The position numbers were made by a program, and so were the translations under genes. A DNA stretch of 64,000 nucleotides, from assembly GCA_018662325.1 (NCBI GenBank), contig JABJGM010000012.1, positions 1 through 64,000 on the forward strand. Reading direction: 5' to 3'. A model generated the notes under the pieces. That model was not told the DNA's origin, ran no database searches, and saw nothing but the letters and a program-made list of their open reading frames with translations. How positions within the stretch are numbered: the first letter of the stretch is position 1; each line of letters starts with the position of its first letter. Source of the DNA: a bacterium. Its GTDB lineage: Bacteria; Patescibacteriota; Gracilibacteria; UBA1369; GCA-2718715. Shown one piece after another: positions 32,830 to 41,581 of the stretch.

Positions 32830-33198
32830 CTACAATACGTCAGGTGCTAGAGAAATTATTTTTTGGTAACCTTTCTCTCTTAACTCTCTTCCGATCGGTC
32901 CAAATACACGTGAACCTTTAGGATTACCATCTTTGTTGACAATAACAACAGCGTTTTCATCAAATTTTATGTAAGATCCATCTTTTCTTCGAACTTCCTT
33001 AGTTACACGAACCACAACCGCTCTTTCTACTGCCTTTCTCTTAACAGTACCGTTTGGTTTAGCTTCTCTTACAGTAACTACTATCAATTCTCCGATACGT
33101 GCGTATCTTTTTTTTGAACTTCCAAGTACTTTAATACATTTTACTTTTGTAGCTCCACTGTTATCTGCAACATTTAGAATTGTTTCAGTTTGAATCAT
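32830..33198 (-). CDS. rplN: 50S ribosomal protein L14
   Basis: L14 forms an inter-subunit bridge. The 122 residues show [40 protein letters not shown], and the C-terminal [28 protein letters not shown]. Its ATG overlaps the TGA stop of rpsQ (ATGA), so translation is probably coupled. Confidence 0.98.
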   Translation of the reverse strand: MIQTETILNVADNSGATKVKCIKVLGSSKKRYARIGELIVVTVREAKPNGTVKRKAVERAVVVRVTKEVRRKDGSYIKFDENAVVIVNKDGNPKGSRVFGPIGRELREKGYQKIISLAPDVL

Positions 33199-33425
33199 TT
33201 TTGTTCAGGTTTAATTACTGTCCATTTTTTAAGTTTTGAAATTGGTTTACATTCATAGATTGTAACCTCATCTCCAACTTTATATTGATTTTCTGGATCA
33301 TGAGCTAGAAATCTTCTAGTTCGAAGATATCTTTTTTGATATTTTGGATGTAGCTTGTAGTACGATACTTCTATTTTAATAGTTTTATCTGTACTTGTAA
33401 GTACAATTCCAGTCTTAGTTCTCAT
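33195..33425 (-). CDS. rpsQ: 30S ribosomal protein S17
   Basis: S17 binds 16S helices 7 and 11. The 76 residues have [60 protein letters not shown], typical of the family. It is the only complete gene in the window whose stop I read as TGA, and that TGA is part of an ATGA overlap with rplN. If UGA were read through, only 7 codons would be added before a TAA, so the protein would work either way. Confidence 0.97.
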   Translation of the reverse strand: MRTKTGIVLTSTDKTIKIEVSYYKLHPKYQKRYLRTRRFLAHDPENQYKVGDEVTIYECKPISKLKKWTVIKPEQK

Positions 33426-33429
33426 CGAT

Positions 33430-33627
33430 TTAAGAATTTAAATTTTGTAATTTTGTTTGCATTCTTGCAATAGACTTTTTAGCTAGTCTGTAGCTTTTAA
33501 GATCTTTTGAGAATCCAGATCTTAAATCTGCTTTTAACTTAGAAGAAAATTTCTTAAGTTCAGCAGTCTTTTTTGTGATTTCAGATTCTCCAAGTTTTTG
33601 GATGTCTGATAGACTTGGGATTTTCAT
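33430..33627 (-). CDS. rpmC: 50S ribosomal protein L29
   Basis: L29 is a helical hairpin at the tunnel exit where SRP and trigger factor bind. The 65 residues carry LGESEITKKTAELKKFSSKLKADLRSG and a second helix KSYRLAKKSIARMQTKLQNL, typical for L29 though divergent (the usual ALARIKT is SIARMQT). Position between rplP and rpsQ confirms it. Confidence 0.93.
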   Translation of the reverse strand: MKIPSLSDIQKLGESEITKKTAELKKFSSKLKADLRSGFSKDLKSYRLAKKSIARMQTKLQNLNS

Positions 33628-33639
33628 AGTCTTGTATAA

Positions 33640-34059
33640 TTAAATTTCTTTTGTTACCACCTTGCATCTTGATGGTAATTTGTATGCGGCAAGCTCTAAG
33701 GCTCTTCTGATCATTGCCTGATCTGTTCCTGCAATTTCGAATACTACAGTTCCAGCTCTTAGGTCAGCTACGAAGAAGTCAGGGCTACCCTTACCGCTAC
33801 CCATAGGTACGTCATGGGCTTTTCGAGTGATAGTTTTGTGTGGGAATACTTTAATCCATATCTTACCGCCTCTTTTGGTGTGTCTAGCCATTACTCTACG
33901 CGCTGCTTCAATTTGTCTTGAAGACAATTCACACGGATCTAGGATCATAAGACCCATATCTCCAAAGTGTAATTTGTTGTTTCGAGTAGCTAGGATATCT
34001 TTGTTGACGTTTCTACGTCTATGATATCTTCTATATTTTGTTTTTCTCGGAGTTAACAT
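33640..34059 (-). CDS. rplP: 50S ribosomal protein L16
   Basis: L16 helps A-site tRNA positioning. The 139 residues show MLTPRKTKYRRYHRRR, SSRQIEAARRVMARHTKRGGKIWIKVFPHKTITRK, MGSGKGSPDFFVADLRAGTVVFEI, all standard. It is 57 nt after rpsC. Confidence 0.98.
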   Translation of the reverse strand: MLTPRKTKYRRYHRRRNVNKDILATRNNKLHFGDMGLMILDPCELSSRQIEAARRVMARHTKRGGKIWIKVFPHKTITRKAHDVPMGSGKGSPDFFVADLRAGTVVFEIAGTDQAMIRRALELAAYKLPSRCKVVTKEI

Positions 34060-34116
34060 TTTTTGTAAATTAGCTATCTGATTATAATAAATTTTTGAAA
34101 TTTATCAAGTCATTTT

Positions 34117-34746
34117 TTAATTAAAAACTTCTCCTCGATAAATCCATACTTTTACACCGATGACCCCATACGTAGTATTTGATCTTTCATCGGCGTAGCT
34201 AATATCAGCTCTTAAAGTTTGAAGAGGTACTCGTCCTTTAGTGAAGAATTCGCTTCTAGCGATATCTACACCGTTAAGTCTTCCTCCAACTTTAACTTTG
34301 ATACCTTTTGCACCACTATCCATTGCTTTTTCTATAGCTGCTTTACATGCTCTTCTGTACGAAATTCTTCTTTCTATTTGTTGAGCAATTGATTCAGCTA
34401 CAATTTTCGCGTCTAGTGCTGGCTTTGGAATTTCAACAACGTTGATTACAAAATTTGTTTTGAATTTTCTTTCAAGATTTGATTTCAATTCATCAATTTT
34501 TGAACCTTGTTGTCCAATAATTAGACCTGGTTTTGCTGCGTGGATATCGAGTGTAATTAGTCCACCATTATTTTGGATGTATATACTTGATACAGATTTT
34601 CCTTTGAATTGAGATTCTAAGTATTTTCTGATTGCTAAATCTAATTTAAGATTTACTGCATATTGACCTTTTTTTGGGAACCATGTCGATGACCATTTCT
34701 TATTTATACCCAGTCTAGTACTAATTGGATTTGCTTTTTGACCCAT
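34117..34746 (-). CDS. rpsC: 30S ribosomal protein S3
   Basis: S3 lies at the mRNA entry and has helicase-like function in the 30S. The 209 residues show MGQKANPISTRLGINKKWSSTWF, the KH-domain GLIIGQQGSKIDELKS, and SYRRACKAAIEKAMDSGAKGIKV ... EFFTKGRVPLQTLRADI. The gene follows rplV by 23 nt. Confidence 0.98.
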   Translation of the reverse strand: MGQKANPISTRLGINKKWSSTWFPKKGQYAVNLKLDLAIRKYLESQFKGKSVSSIYIQNNGGLITLDIHAAKPGLIIGQQGSKIDELKSNLERKFKTNFVINVVEIPKPALDAKIVAESIAQQIERRISYRRACKAAIEKAMDSGAKGIKVKVGGRLNGVDIARSEFFTKGRVPLQTLRADISYADERSNTTYGVIGVKVWIYRGEVFN

Positions 34747-34769
34747 AGATTAATAATTATTAAGGTTAT

Positions 34770-35264
34770 TTATTTAGCATCTTTTTTAGTTGAAGGTGCT
34801 TTTTTAGCAGTAGCTTCTTTAGCAGCTGGTTTTTTTGCTGTTGTAGCTTTTTTAGCAGCTGTTTTTTTAGCTTCTGCTTTTTTTATAGTTTTTTCTTCCT
34901 TTACCTCTGCTTTTTCAGCAGTATTTATAGGTTCTGCTACATCTTCCTTAAGAATTACATGTATATGTGAGCAAAACTTATTGATTGGATGCGCACGACC
35001 TCTTGAAATTGGATTGGATCTTTTGATCGTAAGTCCTTTTGAAACTTTGATTTCCGCAATAGATAATGTATCAACATTTTTTGAATCATTGTTTTTAGCA
35101 TTAGCTGCTGCTGAAGCAATAAGTTTTCGAAGGATTCTTGCTGCCTTTTTTGGAGTATAGTCTAGTAGTGAAATAGCTTGATTAACTTTCATTTTTCTAA
35201 CTAAGTCCGCTACCAAATTAACTTTTTTAGGCGATATACGAACATTTTTTAAATGTGCTTTCAT
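34770..35264 (-). CDS. rplV: 50S ribosomal protein L22 with Lys/Ala-rich tail
   Basis: L22 lines the peptide exit tunnel. Residues 1-110 carry KNVRISPKKVNLVADLVRKM and GLTIKRSNPISRGRAHPINKFCSHIHVIL, the standard L22 fold. Typical length is 110-115; here there are about 50 extra C-terminal residues of Lys, Ala, Thr and Glu (KKTAAKKATTAKKPAAK). The tail is similar in composition to that of rpsE. L22's C-terminus is near the tunnel exit, so the tail may point to the outside. Confidence 0.96.
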   Translation of the reverse strand: MKAHLKNVRISPKKVNLVADLVRKMKVNQAISLLDYTPKKAARILRKLIASAAANAKNNDSKNVDTLSIAEIKVSKGLTIKRSNPISRGRAHPINKFCSHIHVILKEDVAEPINTAEKAEVKEEKTIKKAEAKKTAAKKATTAKKPAAKEATAKKAPSTKKDAK

Positions 35265-35275
35265 AATTTATTTAA

Positions 35276-35545
35276 TTATTTTTGTTTACCACCGTGGGCT
35301 CTAAAGAATCTTGTTGGGGCAAATTCACCTAATTTGTGTCCCACCATTTCTTCAGAAACGTATACAGGTATAAATTTATTACCGTTGTGTACGGCGAATG
35401 TGTGTCCAACAAAGTCTGGGCAGATTACACATGCTCTAGACCAAGTTTTAATGACACCTTTTTTAGTTTCACCATCCTCCATTTTTTGAACTTTTTTCAA
35501 TAGACGAGGGTCTATATAAGGTCCTTTAATTGAACTTCTTGTCAT
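35276..35545 (-). CDS. rpsS: 30S ribosomal protein S19
   Basis: S19 sits in the 30S head with S13. The 89 residues show [74 protein letters not shown], the conserved core. It follows rplB by 13 nt and precedes rplV by 11 nt. Confidence 0.98.
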   Translation of the reverse strand: MTRSSIKGPYIDPRLLKKVQKMEDGETKKGVIKTWSRACVICPDFVGHTFAVHNGNKFIPVYVSEEMVGHKLGEFAPTRFFRAHGGKQK

Positions 35546-35558
35546 ATTTTATAAATTA

Positions 35559-36395
35559 TTATTTTTTGGAGTGTCTAGATTTTACTATTAATCTGTTGGT
35601 GTATTTTCTTCTTCTAGTTTTCACACCAAGCGCTGGTCTTCCCCATGGAGTCTTTGGATGCTTCATCCCGATAGGAGATGCACCTTCACCACCACCATGC
35701 GGGTGATCATTTGGATTCATGGCTTTACCTCTAACTTGAGGTCTTTTACCCATCCATCTTTTTCTACCAGCTTTACCGATTTTAATATTTGAATGATCAA
35801 TATTTGAAACTACTCCAATTGTAGCCATGCAAGATTTTTCTACTAATCTCACCTCACCACTTGGAAGTTCAATTTGTGCTTTTGGTCCATCTAAAGATAC
35901 TACTTTTGATGAATTTCCAGCTGATTTTACAATTTGACCACCTTTATTTGGTTGTAATTCGATATTAAAGATTGGATAACCTACTGGAACATTTCTCAGT
36001 TCCATTCTGTTACCAGTTTTGATTTTAGCTTTTTTAGCACATACTATTTCGTCTCCAACTTGGATTTCGTGAGGTGCTATATGGTATCTCTTTTCACCAT
36101 CTTTGTATGCTACTAAGATAATGTAAGCTGATCTATTAGGATCGTACTCTACAGCTTTAACTGTAGCAGGGATACCAAGCTTATCAGTTCTTTTGAAGTC
36201 AACCAATCGGTATTTTCTTTTATGACCTCCACCTCTATGGCGTACAGTCAGTTTACCTTGATTGTTTCTACCCGCCATTGATTTTTTTGAAACCGTAAGG
36301 CTTTTTTCAGGTTTAGTTTTTGTAATGTGTTCGAAAGTATCTCGAGACATATTCCGCAAACTAGGCGTAGTAGGTTTATATGTTCTGATTGGCAT
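35559..36395 (-). CDS. rplB: 50S ribosomal protein L2
   Basis: L2 is essential for subunit joining and peptidyl transfer. The 278 residues show the usual [45 protein letters not shown] and the C-terminal [42 protein letters not shown] with the conserved peptidyl-transferase His (PHGGG). It follows rplW by 5 nt. Confidence 0.99.
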   Translation of the reverse strand: MPIRTYKPTTPSLRNMSRDTFEHITKTKPEKSLTVSKKSMAGRNNQGKLTVRHRGGGHKRKYRLVDFKRTDKLGIPATVKAVEYDPNRSAYIILVAYKDGEKRYHIAPHEIQVGDEIVCAKKAKIKTGNRMELRNVPVGYPIFNIELQPNKGGQIVKSAGNSSKVVSLDGPKAQIELPSGEVRLVEKSCMATIGVVSNIDHSNIKIGKAGRKRWMGKRPQVRGKAMNPNDHPHGGGEGASPIGMKHPKTPWGRPALGVKTRRRKYTNRLIVKSRHSKK

Positions 36396-36400
36396 ATTAA

Positions 36401-36667
36401 TTACGAATTAATTTTTACATCTTTACTTTTGAAGGTAACATAAAGTTTTTTACTAGCATTTCTTCTCGTGATAGTTTTTTTTCCTGCTTGTCTAGTTTTC
36501 ATTGGAACGCTAATTGCTCTGATCGATTTGATTTTTTCTCCGTAGATTTTTTCTAAATCTTTTTGAGCTTCAATTTTGTTAACGCTTTTATTAGTTAAAA
36601 AGACATGCGTACCGTTGTTCGCTAATAAATTGCTTTTCTCTGTTACTAGATAAATGTATGAGTGCAT
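36401..36667 (-). CDS. rplW: 50S ribosomal protein L23
   Basis: L23 is the docking site for trigger factor and SRP at the tunnel exit. The 88 residues show [36 protein letters not shown] and RKTRQAGKK-like basic loop ([25 protein letters not shown]). It lies 14 nt after rplD. Confidence 0.95.
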   Translation of the reverse strand: MHSYIYLVTEKSNLLANNGTHVFLTNKSVNKIEAQKDLEKIYGEKIKSIRAISVPMKTRQAGKKTITRRNASKKLYVTFKSKDVKINS

Positions 36668-36681
36668 AGCTTTTTATTAAA

Positions 36682-37311
36682 TTAAATTTTAAAAGTATCA
36701 GCTACTAACTTAATTGAATCTTCACCAACAAAACAGATAGTTCTGTATTTTGTTAAATCGTGAATATTTAAGTAAGGAGTAGTAATTACTTTTACGTTTT
36801 TTAAATTAGATGCAACTCTATTAAGACCTTCGTCTTTTTGACTTGTAACCAATAAAACATTTCTATTAATTGGTAATTTAGCAATTGTTGCAGCTAAGTT
36901 TTTAGTTTTAAGCTCTTTGTCTTCATATTTGTCTAATGCAATAACAGATTTTTCTGTAGCTTTTTGACTTAATGCACAAAGTAATGCTTTTCTTCTTTGT
37001 TTTTTTGGCATTTGAATGTAGAAATTTCTATCATTTCTTGGTCCAAATGCTACACCACCACCTACAAAGTGGGGATTTCTTGTGGAACCTTGTCTTGCTC
37101 GACCAGTTCCTTTTTGTCTGTAAGGCTTTCTACCACCTCCTCTTACTTCACCTTTTGTTTTGGTGTGTGCAATTGGATTTCTTGTATTTGAAAGTTGTCT
37201 AATTAATGCTCTGTGTACCAGAACTTCATTAAACTCAAGTCCAAAACATTCTTTGGGTAGTTTAATTTCTTTTAGAACTTCGCCTTTTTGATTATATATG
37301 TTTGTTTTCAT
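36682..37311 (-). CDS. rplD: 50S ribosomal protein L4
   Basis: L4 lines the exit tunnel and, in E. coli, represses the S10 operon. The 209 residues show HTKTKGEVRGGGRKPYRQKGTGRARQGSTRNPHFVGGGVAFGPRNDRNF in the middle (extended tunnel loop) and the domain with LLVTSQKDEGLNRVASNLKNVKVI. It lies 2 nt after rplC. Confidence 0.98.
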   Translation of the reverse strand: MKTNIYNQKGEVLKEIKLPKECFGLEFNEVLVHRALIRQLSNTRNPIAHTKTKGEVRGGGRKPYRQKGTGRARQGSTRNPHFVGGGVAFGPRNDRNFYIQMPKKQRRKALLCALSQKATEKSVIALDKYEDKELKTKNLAATIAKLPINRNVLLVTSQKDEGLNRVASNLKNVKVITTPYLNIHDLTKYRTICFVGEDSIKLVADTFKI

Positions 37312-37313
37312 AA

Positions 37314-37892
37314 TTATGCGAATATATATACTAAATTATTTTTGGCTCCTGGTACAGAACCTTTAATACCAACTAAGTGGTTAGAGTGATCAAAATAAAC
37401 AAGCTCAGCACTATTACGAGTAACTTTTACGTTACCCATTTGTCCTGGCAGTTTTGTTCCTTTTAATACACGTCCTGGTGCGGCACAAGCTCCAACAGAA
37501 CCTGGCTCTCTATGGTGTCTTGAACCATGAGTTTCCGGACCTCTTGAGAAGTTGTGTCTTTTAATAACACCTTGAAAACCTTTACCTTTAGAGGTAGCTG
37601 AAACTTTGATGTGAGTTTTTTCACTTAAAGATTCAGTTGTAATTTCTTGATCTACTGTAAAATCTTCAACCTTATCAACCGTAAATTGGCTAATGTTTTG
37701 GTATTTAGAATTTTTTGTAGGTCTTTTTTTAGGTTCATGACCTAATACAATCGCATTAACACCGTCTTTTTCAACAGTTTTAATTTGAATGATTTTGTTT
37801 GGTTGACATTGAACCAAGGTCAATGGAATCATCTTTCCATTTTCATCTATGATTCTTGTCATTCCGATTTTACGTCCTATTATTCCAGACAT
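37314..37892 (-). CDS. rplC: 50S ribosomal protein L3
   Basis: L3 initiates 50S assembly. The 192 residues show the N-terminal SGIIGRKIGMTRIIDENGK, and the tight loop KGKGFQGVIKRHNFSRGPETHGSRHHREPGSVGACAAPGRVLKGTKLPGQMGN, diagnostic of L3. It lies 62 nt after rpsJ. Confidence 0.98.
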   Translation of the reverse strand: MSGIIGRKIGMTRIIDENGKMIPLTLVQCQPNKIIQIKTVEKDGVNAIVLGHEPKKRPTKNSKYQNISQFTVDKVEDFTVDQEITTESLSEKTHIKVSATSKGKGFQGVIKRHNFSRGPETHGSRHHREPGSVGACAAPGRVLKGTKLPGQMGNVKVTRNSAELVYFDHSNHLVGIKGSVPGAKNNLVYIFA

Positions 37893-37954
37893 ACTATACA
37901 GAGGTTATATTATATTTCTCAACTTATACAGTCGAAAGCTTTTTAAACTTTCAA

Positions 37955-38290
37955 TTATTTTGTTGTTTTTTTGTCCATCATCATTTTTATTTCGATGTCT
38001 ACACCTGCAGGAACTTGCAAGTTTTGTAGAGATTCAATTGTTTGTGAAGTCGTTTCTCTAAAGTCTATTAATCTAGCGTGAGTTCGGATTTCAAACTGGT
38101 CTCTTGAGTCTTTGTACTTAAAAGTAGGTTTGAGTACCGTAAACTTCTTAATTTTAGTCGGTAGAGGAATTGGTCCAGCTACAATTGCACCAGTATCAAG
38201 TGCTGTTTGGATGATGTTTTTTGATACTTCGTCGATGATTTTGTGATCAAATGATTTTATTTTGATCCTTATCTTTTGGTTTATTCCCAT
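37955..38290 (-). CDS. rpsJ: 30S ribosomal protein S10
   Basis: S10 is a 30S head protein, also NusE, which joins antitermination complexes. The 111 residues show KIRIKIKSFDHKIIDEVSKNIIQTALDTGAIVAGPIPLPTK and the Glu/Lys-rich end. It is the first gene of the S10 operon; in many bacteria tuf precedes it directly, but here an accessory block intervenes. Its promoter and a structured leader are visible upstream. Confidence 0.98.
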   Translation of the reverse strand: MGINQKIRIKIKSFDHKIIDEVSKNIIQTALDTGAIVAGPIPLPTKIKKFTVLKPTFKYKDSRDQFEIRTHARLIDFRETTSQTIESLQNLQVPAGVDIEIKMMMDKKTTK

Positions 38291-38384
38291 AGTTAACGAT
38301 TGTCATCAAATAACCGAGTTATTCACAACTCAGCTGAATTTATAAGTATATAGCGGGATTATATATTTAAAATAAAGACGAGAT

Positions 38385-38403
38385 GTCGGTATCTCCTACC
38401 GAC
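38385..38403 (-). promoter_or_regulatory. Hairpin in the rpsJ operon leader
   Basis: On the minus strand GTCGGTA-GGAGA-TACCGAC forms a 7-bp stem with a 5-nt loop, the most GC-rich piece of the roughly 140-nt leader between the rpsJ promoter and ATG. In E. coli this leader contains the L4 control site; that this hairpin has such a role here is an inference. Confidence 0.5.
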
Positions 38404-38435
38404 CTTGCATATAAAAACATACACAAAGCATGCAT

Positions 38436-38463
38436 ATACTAAATAATTATAAAAAAAAGTCAA
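38436..38463 (-). promoter_or_regulatory. Promoter of the S10 operon
   Basis: On the minus strand TTGACT (38458-38463), 16-nt spacer, TAGTAT (38436-38441). The -35 box is inside the 3' arm of the upstream gene's terminator hairpin. The TAGTAT -10 matches the infA operon promoter. Confidence 0.7.
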
Positions 38464-38482
38464 GAGCATTTCTTGACTTTTT
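38451..38482 (-). terminator. Terminator of the SLH-protein gene
   Basis: GTCAAGA (38459-38465) pairs with TCTTGAC (38471-38477) around GCATT. On the minus strand T8 follows. It lies 26 nt after the SLH-protein stop, and its 3' arm and T-tract double as the -35 region of the rpsJ promoter. Confidence 0.85.
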
Positions 38483-38502
38483 AACCTTAATTTTTGAATC
38501 TC

Positions 38503-40728
38503 TTAGTAGAATTTTAGAACTTGTTTGTTTAATCGATTTATCAATGTTATTGCTTGAGCTCTATTTAATTTATCGGTAGGGGAGAATGTAGTTGGACTAG
38601 TTCCTTTTACAATTTCATTTTTTACTGCTTTTTTAAGGTTTTGCATATACCAAGCATCTTGAGGTACGTCTTTAAATTCGATTTCAAATTCATCTGCTTG
38701 AGAATTTTTAAGTGAGTCAAAACCTCTAGCTAATAAGGTTACAGCTTCCGCTCTTGAAAGGCTATCGTCTGGTCTTAGAGTATTTTTACCTGCATCACCT
38801 TTAACTAATCCGATTTCTTTAGCAACTTGAACATGGTAAAACCCTTTGTTTTGATAATTTTCAAAGTCTGAAAACATTTCTTCTTTTCCTATAATAACTA
38901 AAGTTTCAATATCTTCTTCTTGATCTTTTAATTGTTGTTCATGTTTTGTCTTAAGTTTAGAAATATCATCTTTAAATAATAGTTCTGTGATTAGCATTAT
39001 GAATTCTTTCCTTGATATGTCTTTATTTGGTTCGAAATTAGCTTTAAAAGTTTCTTCATTATATTGAGTTTCTAGAATTGCACTTATGAATATTTCCTTG
39101 TCTAATTCTTTAATTGGTTTTGAAAACCAATCTTCTTCTTTAATGTCACCATAAATTTCGTTTTCTAATGTTTGAGTAGGGGATATAAATCCAAGAAGTA
39201 GGTCTAGTGTAGTTTGTGGAATAATTAAATTAGTTTCTGAAACAATTTTGTTATCTATAAATTGAGCATCTCCACTTATTTTAATATCTTTGAAGAAACT
39301 CCCAAACATAATTGCAAGTGGATTAGCATTTTCTGTGTTTTCGCCTAAAAGATCAAGGTAAGGTTTTGTGTTGATTTCAAAATAGCTTAAACCAGAATTT
39401 CTTTCTGTTATTTCTTGACTTTGAATTTTATAATCTTTATTTGAGCTTATACTTATGTGAAGATTTCCATTTTCTTCATTTAAGTTCAGGTATGAAATTG
39501 AATCTTCTTCCGCTGAGTTGTTTTTGTCAGCTGGTATTAAAGTTATTGCAGTTGATGTATTGGAAAGATCGATGTCCGTTTCGTTTTCCTCTTCATTTGA
39601 AAGTGCTTTTAATACATCTTGGATACTGCCTTGTATTTCGTACGTATCTGTTTTTAAATCAATATTACTAGTTCTTTTAAATCCAAGTGTTTTTAATAGT
39701 TCTTTTATCTCTGGTCTTATTTCTTCTCTGGAACTTGCAGAATCTTTAAATATAAAGTTATAGTTCATTGATAAGTCATCGCTAATATCAATTATCATTG
39801 CAGAGTCTTTTTCAGTTATTAATTCGAGTAATTTTGAGTTTTCTGCAAAGTTATATAAGTTATTGTTGATTTTGATATTATTTTTTATGTCTTTACAGTC
39901 TTGTTCTATTACATAGCAAAATTCACTAACCATTTTAGTTCTTCTTGATTCTAGTTTCTTATTTATATCCTTTTTAAAACCTTTGTTCTCATAAAAAGCT
40001 ATTGATTTAGAATTTATAAATTGTTCAAAGTTTAAATTCGAATTTTTAGCTTCTATTGCATCAATTAACTCTTGGTTTTCAATTTGAATAGACAATTCTA
40101 AACCAAAGTTGGAATCTTTATTTGTTAATTTGATTTCAAATGGATTATTTTCAAAAGCTACATTAGCTTTTACCATTACATCTTTCTCTAATGAAAAATC
40201 TGTATCTAAAATATTTCTATTAAGGGGTTTTTTATGAATATAAATAGCCTCATCTTCAATCGAAATTTGGTATCCTTCAAAGTCTTGGTTTGAGGTAATT
40301 CTACAATTTTCGTTGATTGTGTCTGAACAAACATCATCAAAAAACGTGATATTTTTTGCTTTTAGATAATCAAAAATTTTTCCGTAATTTTCTTGTGTAG
40401 ATTTAATTTTTAAGGTTTGATCATTGTTAGAGTAAAATCCTTGAATTTGATTATTGTTAATACTTAAGAATTTACTTAAAAGTGTTTTTTCTTCTTTAGG
40501 TAATTTATTAAGTAATTTATTTAAAAAGTGAGAATCGTTGATTTGAAATTCAATAGTGGAATTTATAATCATTTCAGAATCTATTTGTGTTGATGAATCT
40601 ACAACTTCATTAAGAATATTTGCCTGTGTTATATCTGTTTCAAAACTTTCTTCAAATGTTTGAGCCATTCCTACTTGATTGAATAGCATTGTACATAGAA
40701 CAAATGTACTTAATAATAATTTTTTCAT
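38503..40728 (-). CDS. Exported protein with C-terminal SLH domains (likely S-layer or wall protein)
   Basis: The 741-residue protein starts with a signal peptide (KKLLLSTFVLCTMLFNQVGMAQT). A large middle region, about 500 residues, is rich in Asn, Asp, Glu and Ser, with repeated short alpha/beta stretches but no family I recognise. The C-terminal 200 residues hold three S-layer-homology repeats. The second has FYHVQVAKEIGLVKGDAG...LRPDDSLSRAEAVTLLARGFDSL; the third DAWYMQNLKKAVKNEIVKGTSPTTFSPTDKLNRAQAITLINRL. SLH repeats bind secondary wall polymers. The gene has its own promoter and terminator, and sits in accessory DNA between tuf and rpsJ. Confidence 0.88.
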   Translation of the reverse strand: MKKLLLSTFVLCTMLFNQVGMAQTFEESFETDITQANILNEVVDSSTQIDSEMIINSTIEFQINDSHFLNKLLNKLPKEEKTLLSKFLSINNNQIQGFYSNNDQTLKIKSTQENYGKIFDYLKAKNITFFDDVCSDTINENCRITSNQDFEGYQISIEDEAIYIHKKPLNRNILDTDFSLEKDVMVKANVAFENNPFEIKLTNKDSNFGLELSIQIENQELIDAIEAKNSNLNFEQFINSKSIAFYENKGFKKDINKKLESRRTKMVSEFCYVIEQDCKDIKNNIKINNNLYNFAENSKLLELITEKDSAMIIDISDDLSMNYNFIFKDSASSREEIRPEIKELLKTLGFKRTSNIDLKTDTYEIQGSIQDVLKALSNEEENETDIDLSNTSTAITLIPADKNNSAEEDSISYLNLNEENGNLHISISSNKDYKIQSQEITERNSGLSYFEINTKPYLDLLGENTENANPLAIMFGSFFKDIKISGDAQFIDNKIVSETNLIIPQTTLDLLLGFISPTQTLENEIYGDIKEEDWFSKPIKELDKEIFISAILETQYNEETFKANFEPNKDISRKEFIMLITELLFKDDISKLKTKHEQQLKDQEEDIETLVIIGKEEMFSDFENYQNKGFYHVQVAKEIGLVKGDAGKNTLRPDDSLSRAEAVTLLARGFDSLKNSQADEFEIEFKDVPQDAWYMQNLKKAVKNEIVKGTSPTTFSPTDKLNRAQAITLINRLNKQVLKFY

Positions 40729-40757
40729 TTATAAATTTGGTTATTTATCTTAACCAT

Positions 40758-40785
40758 AGTTTACTATTTGTAATATGTTTGTAAA
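40758..40785 (-). promoter_or_regulatory. Promoter of the SLH-protein gene
   Basis: On the minus strand TTTACA (40780-40785), 16-nt spacer, TAAACT (40758-40763), 29 nt before the ATG. The -10 equals that of the serS promoter. Confidence 0.5.
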
Positions 40786-40801
40786 TATTAAAAAGAGTGC
40801 T

Positions 40802-41581
40802 TTATTTTTTAAGTAATTCTATGACTTTTTTATGTAGATCTTTTGAACTTGAAGCGATAATTTTTGGGTTAAATAAGTCTATATCTTGATTGTCAGGTGT
40901 ACTAACTGTAGCGCCAGCTTCTTTGGTAATTAGTATTCCGGCTGCTACATCCCAAGGTTGATCACAGCATGAATAGACTAAATGAGTTTTACCAAGAGCA
41001 AAATGTGCAAATGAAGTTACTGCACTATTGATGCTATATACATACTTAAATTCTTTTCTAATTTTTTCTAGGTTTTTAAAATCATATTCGTCTAAATATG
41101 ATTCTATGTTCATTAAACTATTACCTGTCGTATGAACATGATTGATGTTAAGTTTTGAATTATTACAATAACTACCTTGATTTTCAATTGCATGAAGTAC
41201 TTGATTTTCAAATGGTAAATAAATGCAACCAAGTATAACATTGTTATTTTGAACTAGTGCAATTTGGTTTGCAAAATTTTTAATTCCACTTCTAAAATTC
41301 GTTGTTCCATCTAATGGATCTACGATCCAGCAGTATTCGTCTTCTTTTATTTCTTGATTGTGACTATTGATATCTTCTTCTGAAATAATTTTAAATTCAT
41401 CGGAAATTTTTTTAAGTTGACTCAAGATAATGTTTTCACATTCTTTATCTATTTTTGTCACATCTTGAGTTTGGCTTTTTAATTCGTATTTGTATCCATC
41501 TTCGCAAAAATTATTCTTAGCATGATCACCTGCTTTTTTTGAAATTTCGATTACTTTTTTAATTATCTTATTTTTGTTCAT
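40802..41581 (-). CDS. Inositol-monophosphatase family phosphatase
   Basis: The 259-residue enzyme has the metal-binding motifs of the IMPase family: SEED (ISEEDINS), WIVDPLDGTTNF and, near the end, CCDQPWDVAAGILITKEAGATV. Family members hydrolyse inositol phosphates, histidinol phosphate, or 3'-phosphoadenosine 5'-phosphate. Metal ligands Glu, Asp, Asp are all present, so it is likely active. The start (MNKNKIIKK) overlaps the methyltransferase stop by 14 nt, so it is translationally coupled as last gene of a three-gene operon. With a HisC-like aminotransferase in the same operon, a histidinol-phosphatase-like role is one option. Confidence 0.88.
   Translation of the reverse strand: MNKNKIIKKVIEISKKAGDHAKNNFCEDGYKYELKSQTQDVTKIDKECENIILSQLKKISDEFKIISEEDINSHNQEIKEDEYCWIVDPLDGTTNFRSGIKNFANQIALVQNNNVILGCIYLPFENQVLHAIENQGSYCNNSKLNINHVHTTGNSLMNIESYLDEYDFKNLEKIRKEFKYVYSINSAVTSFAHFALGKTHLVYSCCDQPWDVAAGILITKEAGATVSTPDNQDIDLFNPKIIASSSKDLHKKVIELLKK

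Noticed and set aside
34738-35160. Plus-strand ORF rich in Ala/Phe/Val opposite rplV, and a similar one at 29764-30165 opposite rpsE
   Set aside because: They are antisense shadows of the Lys/Ala repeat tails (AAA/GCT codons read backwards give Phe/Ser/Ala); no start signals.
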